DNA of 6,079 bases from Alphaproteobacteria bacterium. GTDB taxonomy: Bacteria > Pseudomonadota > Alphaproteobacteria > Acetobacterales > Acetobacteraceae. Location of the stretch: positions 1 to 6,079 of the forward strand of contig JAAFHD010000233.1 in assembly GCA_013298245.1 (NCBI GenBank), written 5' to 3'. The position numbers were made by a program, and so were the translations under genes. Below, one piece after another: positions 1-5,762 of this stretch (position 1 is the stretch's first letter; the number at the start of each line of letters is the position of its first letter). The notes below the pieces were generated by a model, which was not told the DNA's origin, did not search any database, and saw only the letters and a list, made by a program, of their open reading frames with translations.

Positions 1-252
1 TTCGTAAAGCGTCCGCGTGATGAATGGGTCGCCGCGTTGGAAGCCAAGGGCGTGCCCTGTTCGCCGGTGAACGACATCGGCCAGGTGACGGACAGCGCGC
101 AAATGGCGGCGATGGATTTGTTGGCGGAGCTGCCCGGGGGCGGCCCGCGCATCGTCAACCTGCCGCTGTCGATCGATGGCGTGCGGCCGCGCCCGAGCCG
201 TGATTCGCCCAAGCTTGGCGAACATAATCGCGAATTGCTGGGGCGGGATTGA
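1..252 (+). CDS. CaiB/BaiF family CoA-transferase, C-terminal fragment (5' end outside window)
   Basis: The reading frame is open from base 1 to a TGA at 250-252, giving the last 83 residues of a longer protein. Class III CoA-transferases move CoA between carboxylic acids in the cytoplasm, usually in carnitine, oxalate, aromatic or fatty-acid metabolism. The visible part matches the family's C-terminus: an RPRDEWVAALEAKGVPCSPV segment (residues about 4-23) followed by NDIGQV, a later region of the type seen just before the family C-terminus, and a closing KLGEHNRELL block. The catalytic aspartate lies in the N-terminal half, outside the window, so activity and substrate cannot be judged. The gene converges on the sulfatase gene, with only 3 bp between the two stop codons. 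Family assignment is fairly sure; the specific substrate is unknown. Confidence 0.85.
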   Translation, partial: FVKRPRDEWVAALEAKGVPCSPVNDIGQVTDSAQMAAMDLLAELPGGGPRIVNLPLSIDGVRPRPSRDSPKLGEHNRELLGRD

Positions 253-255
253 ACA

Positions 256-2487
256 TCAGCCCGGCGCGCGTGCGCCGGGCGTGACCACCACATCCAGGAT
301 GTGCCCGCTGTAGCGGAACACGCCGTATTGCTCATGCAGCCGCCACAGCACCGGGCCGCGGCGATCCAGGCCGATATCCAGGCCCTCATACATCCCCGCG
401 CCGACCAGCGTGGGTGACAGCGCGGTCCAGGGCGAGGCCTCGGCGCCGTCGATCAGGATGCGGCCGCGGCCTTGGCGTGCGCCCGTCGCCTCGAACTCCA
501 GCACGGCTTCGTGCTCGCCCGCGGGCAGTGCCGCATCGGGCATGTCGGTGGTGCGATTGAAACCGTTGTAGTGCAGCTTCAGCAGTCCATTCTCGACATA
601 CATCACCATCCCCGCCGTGAGGTCGCCGATGGCGAAGAGCACGCCCTGGTCGCCCACGCGCTGGGTGAAGCGCAGCGCGATGGAAAAATTCCGATTGGCG
701 ATGAGCGGCATGATGTCACCGCGATGCGTGGTCTGCGCATCGGGCCAATAGCGGCGCGGGCGGTCGGCGATGGCGCGCTGTTCGGGCGTGACATCGGCGG
801 TCTTTTGGGAGCGCTGCCGGTTGTCGAGCGGATAGACGAAATATTTCCAGGCGGCCTCGTCAAAGGCGCCGACCAGTTCGGCCAGTTTTTCGGGGTGCGC
901 ATCGGCCAGGTTGCGGCTTTCGGAAAAGTCGCGCGTCAGATCGTGCAGCGACCAGTTCTCCATATTGATCGGCTCGCCGCGCACCTGGATGGAACGCGCG
1001 AGCCAGCCATCGCGATAGAAGCCGCGATTGGACCAGCATTCGTAGTATTGTTCGGCGCGCGGCGCGGGGGCTGCGGCGTTGGTCAGCAGGGGTGCGAAAC
1101 TGCGGCCGTCCATGCGCTCGGCGGGCTTGCCGTTGATGGTGTCGAGTGCGGGCACACCGGCCAGGTCGAGCAGCGTCGGCATCACGTCGATGACGTGGAC
1201 GAATTGTTCCCGCACCGCGCCCCCATCGGCGATGCGCGAGGGCCAGGACATCAGGAAGGACACGCGCCGCCCACCGCCGCCGGTATAGGTCTTGAAGGTG
1301 GGGAAGGGTGTGTTCGACACCTCGCCCCAACCGGTGGGGTAGAGCGAGGTGGAACGCGCGGTGCCGAGGTCATCGGTCAGCGCGCGCTCCTCCTCGATGG
1401 GCAGGGGGCCTAGGCCCATGTAGCGCGCGGCGTTGTTGTACATGCCAAGCGGCCCGCCGGCATCGGTGCCGCCATTGTCGGAGCTGAACAGGATGATGGT
1501 GTTGTCGCGCTCGCCGATGCTGTCCAGGAAGGCCAGAAGCCGGCCGATATTCTGGTCCACGCGGTCCAGCATGGCGGCGTAGACCTCCATGTGGCGGGCC
1601 AGCATGGGGCGGTCGGCGGGGTCGGTCGCGTCCCAGTCGGGGATGCGCGGGTCGGAGGCGGGCAGCGCGGTGTCGGGCGGGATGATGCCCATGGCGATCT
1701 GGCGTGCGTGGCGTTCGGCGCGCAGCGCACCCCAGCCGGCATCGTAGCGGCCGCGGTATTTCGCGATGTCCTGCGCATGCGCTTGCAGCGGTGCGTGTAC
1801 GGCGTTGAAGGCCAGGTACAGCAGGAAGGGTTTGTCCGCCGATGACGCGCGCAATTCGCGGATGAAGCGCATGCCTTGGTCGGTCCAGGCATCGGTCGTG
1901 TAGTAGTCGGGCGGGTACTGGTCGATGGGCGCGACCTGGTTGTCGTCGCGCAGATAGGCGGGGAAGAAGAAGCTGGTCTCGCCCTCCAGGATGCCGTGGA
2001 ATCGTTCGAAGCCGCGCTGCACCGGCCAGTTGTGTTTCGCACCCGATGGCGTGACGTCGATGCCCGGCGTGTTGTGCCATTTGCCGACCATGTAGGTGGC
2101 GTAGCCGCCGGCGCGCAGTGTCTCGGCCAGCGTCGGTGCCTGCAGCGGGATTTCGCCGGAATAGCCCGGGAATCCTGGGTGGTTGTTGGACAGCCAGCCG
2201 GTGCCGACGGCATGCGCGTTGCGCCCCGTCAGCAATGCCGCGCGCGCGGGCGAGCAGATCGGGTGGCTGGTGTAGTGGGTGAAGCGCAGGCCTTCGGCTG
2301 CGAGTGCGTTGAGGTGCGGCGTGTCGATCTCGGAGCCAAAGCAGCTGGGGTCTGACCAACCCATGTCGTCCATGTACAGGATGAGGATGTTGGGCGAACC
2401 CGCGGCCGCGCCATGGCGTTGCGGGAAATAGGGTTGCGATTGCGCGCGGTCGCGGCCGATGCGGCCTGCGAAGCCATCCTGTTGCAT
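256..2487 (-). CDS. Arylsulfatase-type sulfatase (Cys-type, formylglycine-dependent), no signal peptide
   Basis: A sulfatase hydrolyses sulfate esters in the alkaline-phosphatase superfamily fold. Numbering from the start at 2487 (743 aa): metal-binding Asp pair D40-D41 in LYMDDMGWSDP; signature CSPARAALLTGR at 78-89, with Cys78 the expected formylglycine precursor; GKWHN at 135-139; VHAP at about 230-233; SSDNGG at 335-340, whose Asp-Asn should complete the metal site; and K399 before a GGGG stretch. All expected core residues are present. Residues from about 595 to the end look like a beta-rich accessory domain of the type found in long bacterial arylsulfatases. No signal peptide or membrane segment is visible, which suggests a cytoplasmic enzyme. 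The Cys-type CxPxR core suits maturation by aerobic formylglycine-generating enzyme, but no maturase is in the window. ATG at 2487 is preferred over ATG at 2493 because GGGAGG (2499-2494) lies 6 nt from the former and 0 nt from the latter. Substrate unknown. Confidence 0.93.
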   Translation of the reverse strand: MQQDGFAGRIGRDRAQSQPYFPQRHGAAAGSPNILILYMDDMGWSDPSCFGSEIDTPHLNALAAEGLRFTHYTSHPICSPARAALLTGRNAHAVGTGWLSNNHPGFPGYSGEIPLQAPTLAETLRAGGYATYMVGKWHNTPGIDVTPSGAKHNWPVQRGFERFHGILEGETSFFFPAYLRDDNQVAPIDQYPPDYYTTDAWTDQGMRFIRELRASSADKPFLLYLAFNAVHAPLQAHAQDIAKYRGRYDAGWGALRAERHARQIAMGIIPPDTALPASDPRIPDWDATDPADRPMLARHMEVYAAMLDRVDQNIGRLLAFLDSIGERDNTIILFSSDNGGTDAGGPLGMYNNAARYMGLGPLPIEEERALTDDLGTARSTSLYPTGWGEVSNTPFPTFKTYTGGGGRRVSFLMSWPSRIADGGAVREQFVHVIDVMPTLLDLAGVPALDTINGKPAERMDGRSFAPLLTNAAAPAPRAEQYYECWSNRGFYRDGWLARSIQVRGEPINMENWSLHDLTRDFSESRNLADAHPEKLAELVGAFDEAAWKYFVYPLDNRQRSQKTADVTPEQRAIADRPRRYWPDAQTTHRGDIMPLIANRNFSIALRFTQRVGDQGVLFAIGDLTAGMVMYVENGLLKLHYNGFNRTTDMPDAALPAGEHEAVLEFEATGARQGRGRILIDGAEASPWTALSPTLVGAGMYEGLDIGLDRRGPVLWRLHEQYGVFRYSGHILDVVVTPGARAPG
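259..280. terminator. GC-rich hairpin between convergent genes, possible bidirectional terminator
   Basis: A perfect 9-bp stem, GCCCGGCGC (259-267) with GCGCCGGGC (272-280), closes a 4-base loop. It begins 7 bp after the stop of the CoA-transferase gene and occupies the last codons of the convergent sulfatase gene. The position suits a shared terminator or RNA 3'-end stabiliser for both transcripts. No clear run of T follows on either strand, so it is not a canonical intrinsic terminator, and part of its symmetry could come from GC-rich coding sequence. Confidence 0.4.
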
Positions 2488-2493
2488 GGCCAT

Positions 2494-2499
2494 CCTCCC
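2494..2499 (-). promoter_or_regulatory. Shine-Dalgarno site deciding the sulfatase start
   Basis: Read on the minus strand, GGGAGG directly abuts an ATG at 2493 and lies 6 nt before the in-frame ATG at 2487. Normal spacing favours the second ATG, making the protein begin MQQDGFAG. The same GGGAGG core precedes the thioesterase gene in this window with a 7-nt spacer, supporting this reading. Confidence 0.65.
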
Positions 2500-2513
2500 A
2501 TTGTTGTGCGGGC

Positions 2514-2543
2514 AGGATAGGGGCGGGGCAGGGCGCGCGTCAC
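2514..2543 (-). promoter_or_regulatory. Candidate sigma-70-like promoter of the sulfatase gene
   Basis: On the minus strand GTGACG (2543-2538, 4 of 6 matches to TTGACA) and TATCCT (2519-2514, 4 of 6 matches to TATAAT) are separated by 18 nt. Transcription would start near 2507 and give a leader of about 20 nt that includes the GGGAGG site. This is a weak consensus match in GC-rich DNA and is inferred only from pattern and position. Confidence 0.28.
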
Positions 2544-2553
2544 CCCATTGGTG

Positions 2554-2582
2554 GCAACCGTCGCGACAACGCGGTAGGTTGC
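2554..2582. promoter_or_regulatory. Nested inverted repeats upstream of the antitoxin gene, candidate operator
   Basis: GCAACC (2554-2559) and GGTTGC (2577-2582) are a perfect 6-bp inverted repeat with a 17-bp spacer. Inside it lies the 8-bp palindrome GTCGCGAC (2560-2567), and ACCG/CGGT (2557-2560 and 2572-2575) form a further pair. The block ends 3 bp before the antitoxin ATG, where ParD-type ribbon-helix-helix proteins normally bind to repress their own operon. The operator role is inferred from symmetry and location; no clear -10/-35 pair was found for this gene. Confidence 0.3.
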
Positions 2583-2585
2583 GGC

Positions 2586-2834
2586 ATGGACACCAGCATC
2601 CCGGACCACCTGGCCAAGCGCGTCGAGGACGCGATCGCCGATGGCCGCGCGCGCGACCTGGCGGAGGTTGTGGAAGCCGGTCTCGCAGCGCTCAGCGCGG
2701 AGGAGACCGAAGCATGGCTGCGCGACGCGGTGCTGCCGACCATCGCGCAGAATGACGCGGCCCGCTGCATTTCCGCCGAAGCGGTGTGGCGCGAATTGAC
2801 CGCGCTGCACGCAAGCCGCCTTGCACAGGATTGA
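2586..2834 (+). CDS. ParD-like ribbon-helix-helix antitoxin of a type II toxin-antitoxin pair
   Basis: This 82-aa protein has the layout of a ParD/CopG-type antitoxin. The N-terminus DTSIPDHLAKRVEDAIADGR (residues 2-21) fits a short DNA-contacting beta strand plus first helix, and DLAEVVEAGLAAL (24-36) fits the second helix of a ribbon-helix-helix fold. Residues 37-82, rich in Glu and Ala and including an ISAEAVWREL stretch at 62-71, would be the toxin-binding tail. Such proteins neutralise the partner toxin and repress their own promoter. The ATG at 2586 has only a weak AGG about 7 nt upstream. The gene overlaps the toxin gene by 14 nt and diverges from the sulfatase gene. The pairing with a ParE-like partner strengthens the call; exact subfamily is not certain. 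Confidence 0.82.
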   Translation: MDTSIPDHLAKRVEDAIADGRARDLAEVVEAGLAALSAEETEAWLRDAVLPTIAQNDAARCISAEAVWRELTALHASRLAQD

Positions 2835-3105
2835 GTTCACGCCCGAGGCGCGTGCCGATCTGACCGCGATCTACAGCTTCATCGCGGCTGATGCCGGGCC
2901 GACCAGGGCGTTCGACTATCTGGCCCGCATGCGGCGGCGCTGGGAGATACTTGAGGCCTTTCCGCAGGCTGGAAAAGCGCGCGAAGATCTGGCGCCGAAA
3001 CTGCGCATCCTGGGCTTCGAACGCCGCGCCACCATCGCCTATACGGTCGAGGCGGACAGCATCCGCATCCAGCGCATTCTCTATGCCGGGCTGGCGTGGC
3101 GCTGA
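2821..3105 (+). CDS. ParE/RelE-superfamily toxin of a type II toxin-antitoxin pair
   Basis: This 94-aa basic protein matches the ParE branch of the RelE/ParE superfamily: IEFTPEARADLTAIYSFIA at 4-22 (first strand and long helix), a second helix around 28-45, FPQAGKAREDL at 47-57 (the usual P-x-x-G-x-x-R-x-DL region), LRILGFERRATIAY at 61-74, and a final strand SIRIQRILYAG at 80-90. ParE proteins typically poison DNA gyrase; RelE relatives cleave mRNA, and the sequence favours ParE. The start is inferred as TTG at 2821, because an in-frame stop at 2797 rules out anything earlier and no ATG or GTG fits. This gives a 14-nt overlap with the antitoxin gene, consistent with translational coupling and low toxin synthesis. 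The 3' end overlaps lpxK on the other strand by 25 bp. Confidence 0.84.
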   Translation: MHRIEFTPEARADLTAIYSFIAADAGPTRAFDYLARMRRRWEILEAFPQAGKAREDLAPKLRILGFERRATIAYTVEADSIRIQRILYAGLAWR

Positions 3106-4070
3106 GCCACCACACCGCGCAACAACGCCTCGATCTCCGCCTCGTTCTCCCACTCCATGCCCACCGTCACCACGGTGATCGCGGCGTGGAATCGCGCCGG
3201 CACGCGCACGATATCCTTGCGCGTCGTCACCACCGTCGCGCGCGCGGCGACGGCCTGCTTCAGCAGGGTTTCGATGTCGCTGTCGTCATACGGATAGTGG
3301 TCGGCGAAGGCGGCTTTGCCGGCGATCTGCGCGCCGGCTTCGGTCAGTGTCGCGAAGAACTTGGACGGGTTGGCAATGCCGCAAAACGCGAAGACCGCGC
3401 GCCCCGCCAGCGCCGCCGCTTCAGGCCCCGGGCGCAACCGCGCCCGCAGCACCGGCAGGCCAGGCGGCAGCGCGGCCAGCGCGCCCGCATCATCCGGCCC
3501 GATCAGCACGGCGGCCTGGCAGCGTTCCGCCGCACGCGCCACCGGCTCGCGCAGCGGTCCCGCCGGAATCACGCGCCCATTGCCGAAGCCGAAGCTGCCA
3601 TCAATCGTCAGCAGCGACAGGTCCTTCACCAGTGTCGGGTTCTGCAACCCGTCATCCATCACGATCGCGCCGGCGCCATTCGCCACCGCCAGCTGCGCGC
3701 CGGCCGCGCGATCACCCGACACCCATGTCGGCGCGGTATGCGCCAGGATCAGCGCCTCATCGCCCACATCGCGCACGGCGTGGCGTTCCAGGTTGACGCC
3801 GACTGGCCCCTTGATCCGCCCGCCATAGCCACGCAGCAGAAAATGCGCGGCCACACCCTGGGCCGCCAGGCGCTCGCCAATATCGCGCGCCAACGTCGTC
3901 TTGCCAGCGCCGCCCGCAGTGGCGTTGCCGCAGCAGATGACGGGCACCGGTGCGCGCCAGCCGGGGCGCGCCACACGACGCGCCGTCGCCCCCGCATAGA
4001 TGGCAGCGATGGGAGACAGCAGCAGGGGCAAAGGCCCCCCGCCGCCTGACCAGAAACCTGGGGCGCGCAT
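3081..4070 (-). CDS. lpxK: Tetraacyldisaccharide 4'-kinase (lipid A 4'-kinase)
   Basis: LpxK phosphorylates the 4' position of the tetraacyl disaccharide 1-phosphate with ATP, forming lipid IVA at the inner face of the cytoplasmic membrane. Numbering from the chosen start (329 aa, a usual family length): MRAPGFW at the N-terminus, a hydrophobic membrane-associating stretch at about 12-26, Walker A GNATAGGAGKTT at 48-59 with K57, RGYGG at 80-84, GDEALILA at 103-110 with D104 a likely catalytic Asp, and VMDDGLQNP at 137-145 with the conserved Asp pair. The frame is open 19 codons further upstream, but ATG at 4070 is preferred because it starts with the family's typical MRAPGFW and overlaps the waaA stop as TGATG. 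No Shine-Dalgarno is visible, so translation probably depends on waaA. The late TTRKD motif has Arg where Glu is common, probably harmless. Confidence 0.95.
   Translation of the reverse strand: MRAPGFWSGGGGPLPLLLSPIAAIYAGATARRVARPGWRAPVPVICCGNATAGGAGKTTLARDIGERLAAQGVAAHFLLRGYGGRIKGPVGVNLERHAVRDVGDEALILAHTAPTWVSGDRAAGAQLAVANGAGAIVMDDGLQNPTLVKDLSLLTIDGSFGFGNGRVIPAGPLREPVARAAERCQAAVLIGPDDAGALAALPPGLPVLRARLRPGPEAAALAGRAVFAFCGIANPSKFFATLTEAGAQIAGKAAFADHYPYDDSDIETLLKQAVAARATVVTTRKDIVRVPARFHAAITVVTVGMEWENEAEIEALLRGVVAQRHASPA
3096..3110. terminator. Small hairpin at the convergent toxin/lpxK 3' ends
   Basis: GTGGC (3096-3100) and GCCAC (3106-3110) form a 5-bp stem with a 5-base loop that contains the toxin stop codon. 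It lies inside the 3' end of lpxK. It is short and lacks a T run, so termination here is speculative; it is the only hairpin I noticed at this convergent junction. Confidence 0.15.
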
Positions 4071-5350
4071 CAAGGGTTGGTGTGTTCCTGTTCTTGTGGC
4101 GCCGGCGTTGGTGCCGGTCGCAGCCATTCCGCAATCCTGTCCGCCAGCGCATCCGCGGTGCCCGTGGAGTGGCTGGCGACGCGAAGCCCGGCTTCCGCCA
4201 TGCCCGCGCCACCATGGGATAGCACATCGGCGACGGCCGCTGCCAGCGTCGCGGCATCGGGCGGGTCGATGCGGCGCGCAGCACCCGCGTCCAGCAGGTC
4301 GGCCACGCGATCGGCGAAGTTGTGCGTGTGGGGGCCGAGCAGGATGGGGCAGCCCAGGCGCGCGGGCTCCATCGGGTTCTGCCCGCCATGCGGCACCAGG
4401 CTGCCGCCCACCAGCGCCACATTCGCAAGGCGGTAGAACAGGCCGAGCTCGCCCAGGGTATCGGCGATGTGAAGGCCGGTGATGGGCGCGCCCTGGCTGC
4501 GGCGGGGGGCGCCGATCAGTGCGGCGATCTCGGCGCCGCGATCGGGGTGGCGGGGGGCGATGATGGTGCGCAGGCCGGGGAATTGCTGCGCCAGCAAGGC
4601 GTGGGCGGCGGCGATGATGGGTTCCTCGCCGGGGTGGGTGCTGGCGGCGAGGAAGACGGGCGCGCCGTCGCGCAGGGACGCCAGCGCGGCGGGGTCGTGC
4701 GGTAGGGGTGGTGCTGACAGTTTCAGGTCACCGGAATGCAGCATGGCTTGCGCGCCGAGGCGGCGCAGGCGCTCGGCATCGCCCGGTGTCTGCGGCTGCA
4801 CCAGCGTGAAGGCGCGCAGGATGCGCCGCGCCAGGCCCGGTGCGAAACGCGCCCAGCGCTCGGCGGAACGTGCGGACATGCGGGCATTCACCAGCGCCAG
4901 TGGCACGCGCACATGGCGCGCGGCGAGGATGGTGTTGGGCCATAATTCGCTCTCGATGAACACCGCCGCATCGGGCTTCCAGCCGGCGAGGAAACGCGCG
5001 ACCCAGGCCAGGCGGTCGATCGTCGCGTAGCGGTGGCGCCAGCGGCCTGCCAGCGTGGCGGGCATGCGTTCATCCAGCAGGCGCGCGCTGGTGACGGTGC
5101 CCGTGGTGATCAGGAATTGCGCTTCGGGCAGGCGCGCGGCCAGCGCTTCGACCAGCGGGATCAGCGCCTGACTTTCACCGACCGAGGCGCCATGCAGCCA
5201 GACCAACTGGCCCTCGGGGCGGTCCGCGCCATGGCCGTAGCGTTCGCTGATGCGCGCGGCGTCTTCCTTGCCGCGCCGCGCGCGCAGGCGCAGCCACAGC
5301 GGGATAAAAGGCCCCGCGGCGCTGGTCAGGCCATGCCAGAGGAGGCTCAT
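4070..5350 (-). CDS. waaA: 3-deoxy-D-manno-octulosonic acid (Kdo) transferase
   Basis: WaaA (KdtA) transfers Kdo from CMP-Kdo to lipid IVA on the cytoplasmic face of the inner membrane, the first step of LPS core assembly. The 426-aa length is normal. Visible features: a hydrophobic N-terminal segment (about 3-20) suiting a membrane anchor; LVWLHGASVGES at 49-60, with E59 the expected catalytic base; FIESELWPN at 131-139; SGDLK at 206-210 (often GNLK in relatives); STHPGEE at 237-243; APRHPDR at 265-271; and GGSLVPHGGQNPMEPA at 315-330, the CMP-Kdo-binding signature, then GPHTHNF at 339-345. The proline/glutamine-rich C-terminal tail is variable. ATG at 5350 lies 1 nt after the thioesterase stop, and the stop shares one base with the lpxK start. 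Whether it adds one Kdo or two cannot be told from sequence. Confidence 0.95.
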   Translation of the reverse strand: MSLLWHGLTSAAGPFIPLWLRLRARRGKEDAARISERYGHGADRPEGQLVWLHGASVGESQALIPLVEALAARLPEAQFLITTGTVTSARLLDERMPATLAGRWRHRYATIDRLAWVARFLAGWKPDAAVFIESELWPNTILAARHVRVPLALVNARMSARSAERWARFAPGLARRILRAFTLVQPQTPGDAERLRRLGAQAMLHSGDLKLSAPPLPHDPAALASLRDGAPVFLAASTHPGEEPIIAAAHALLAQQFPGLRTIIAPRHPDRGAEIAALIGAPRRSQGAPITGLHIADTLGELGLFYRLANVALVGGSLVPHGGQNPMEPARLGCPILLGPHTHNFADRVADLLDAGAARRIDPPDAATLAAAVADVLSHGGAGMAEAGLRVASHSTGTADALADRIAEWLRPAPTPAPQEQEHTNP

Positions 5351-5351
5351 G

Positions 5352-5762
5352 CTACTCGGCGGTGGCGCCGTCGCGCTCGATCATCAGCGCGCGGGCTTCG
5401 GGCGGGATGGCGATGCGCGCGCCCGTGCCATTGTCGACGCAGACAATGACGGCCTGGCATTCGAAGACGCGGGCGCCATCCTTCATCACCACGTATTCAT
5501 GCGTGAAGCTGGTGCGGCGCAGCGTCGGCACGCGCAGCGACAATTGCACCACATCGCCGAAGGCCAAGGGTGCTAAATAGCGCACGTTCAATTGCGCGAC
5601 GACCGGGCCGATGGAGCCAGGGGTGAAGCTTTGGCCGAGGCTTTCCCAATGCGCCACGCGCATATCCTCGAACATGATCAGGTAGGCGGCGTGGTTGACG
5701 TGGCCATGCATGTCGCATTCGGCCCAGCGGATGCGGTGGGTTTTTTCAGGTTGCCAGGTCAT
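5352..5762 (-). CDS. Acyl-CoA thioesterase, hotdog fold (4HBT/YbgC-like)
   Basis: This 136-aa protein is a single hotdog domain of the 4-hydroxybenzoyl-CoA thioesterase type, which hydrolyses acyl-CoA thioesters in the cytoplasm. The signature is RIRWAECDMHGHVNHAAYL at 10-28, with D17 in the place of the catalytic Asp, followed by FEDMR at 31-35. Alternating strands then follow (VVAQLNVRYLAPL, VVQLSLRV, SFTHEYVVMKDG, CQAVIVCVD), as in the family. The reading frame continues 88 codons upstream, but ATG at 5762 is the true start: GGGAGG lies at 5775-5770 with a 7-nt spacer, homology begins here, and the ATG forms an ATGA overlap with the preceding gene's stop. It ends 1 nt before waaA. The acyl substrate is unknown, and any role in lipid A or fatty-acid supply is only suggested by position. 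Confidence 0.88.
   Translation of the reverse strand: MTWQPEKTHRIRWAECDMHGHVNHAAYLIMFEDMRVAHWESLGQSFTPGSIGPVVAQLNVRYLAPLAFGDVVQLSLRVPTLRRTSFTHEYVVMKDGARVFECQAVIVCVDNGTGARIAIPPEARALMIERDGATAE

Noticed and set aside
472..1413. A 313-codon plus-strand open frame antisense to the sulfatase gene
   Set aside because: The opposite strand carries an unmistakable sulfatase with all motifs. The translation is His-, Gly- and Arg-rich with no recognisable domain, as expected for a shadow frame in GC-rich DNA.
1370..2359. A 329-codon minus-strand frame inside the sulfatase gene
   Set aside because: Same strand, shifted frame; its composition (Arg, Ala, His, Pro) and lack of motifs mark it as an out-of-frame shadow of the sulfatase.
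2548..2577. A possible plus-strand promoter (TTGGTG with a weak GGTAGG/CGGTAG downstream) for the toxin-antitoxin pair
   Set aside because: The -35 is a partial match and no acceptable -10 lies at 16-19 nt spacing, so it is too weak to list as a feature.
2229..2840. A 203-codon minus-strand frame crossing the divergent intergenic region
   Set aside because: It spans the sulfatase start region and the antitoxin gene in the wrong frame and shows no domain. Both overlapped genes have clear homology and start signals.
3096..4049. A 317-codon plus-strand open frame antisense to lpxK
   Set aside because: It mirrors lpxK, is extremely Arg/His-rich and has no family features. It is a high-GC artefact.
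4071..4127. A 19-residue N-terminal extension of LpxK
   Set aside because: It lies wholly inside the 3' end of waaA, is low-complexity (Ala, Thr, Gly), and the typical LpxK N-terminus begins at the ATG at 4070 that overlaps the waaA stop.
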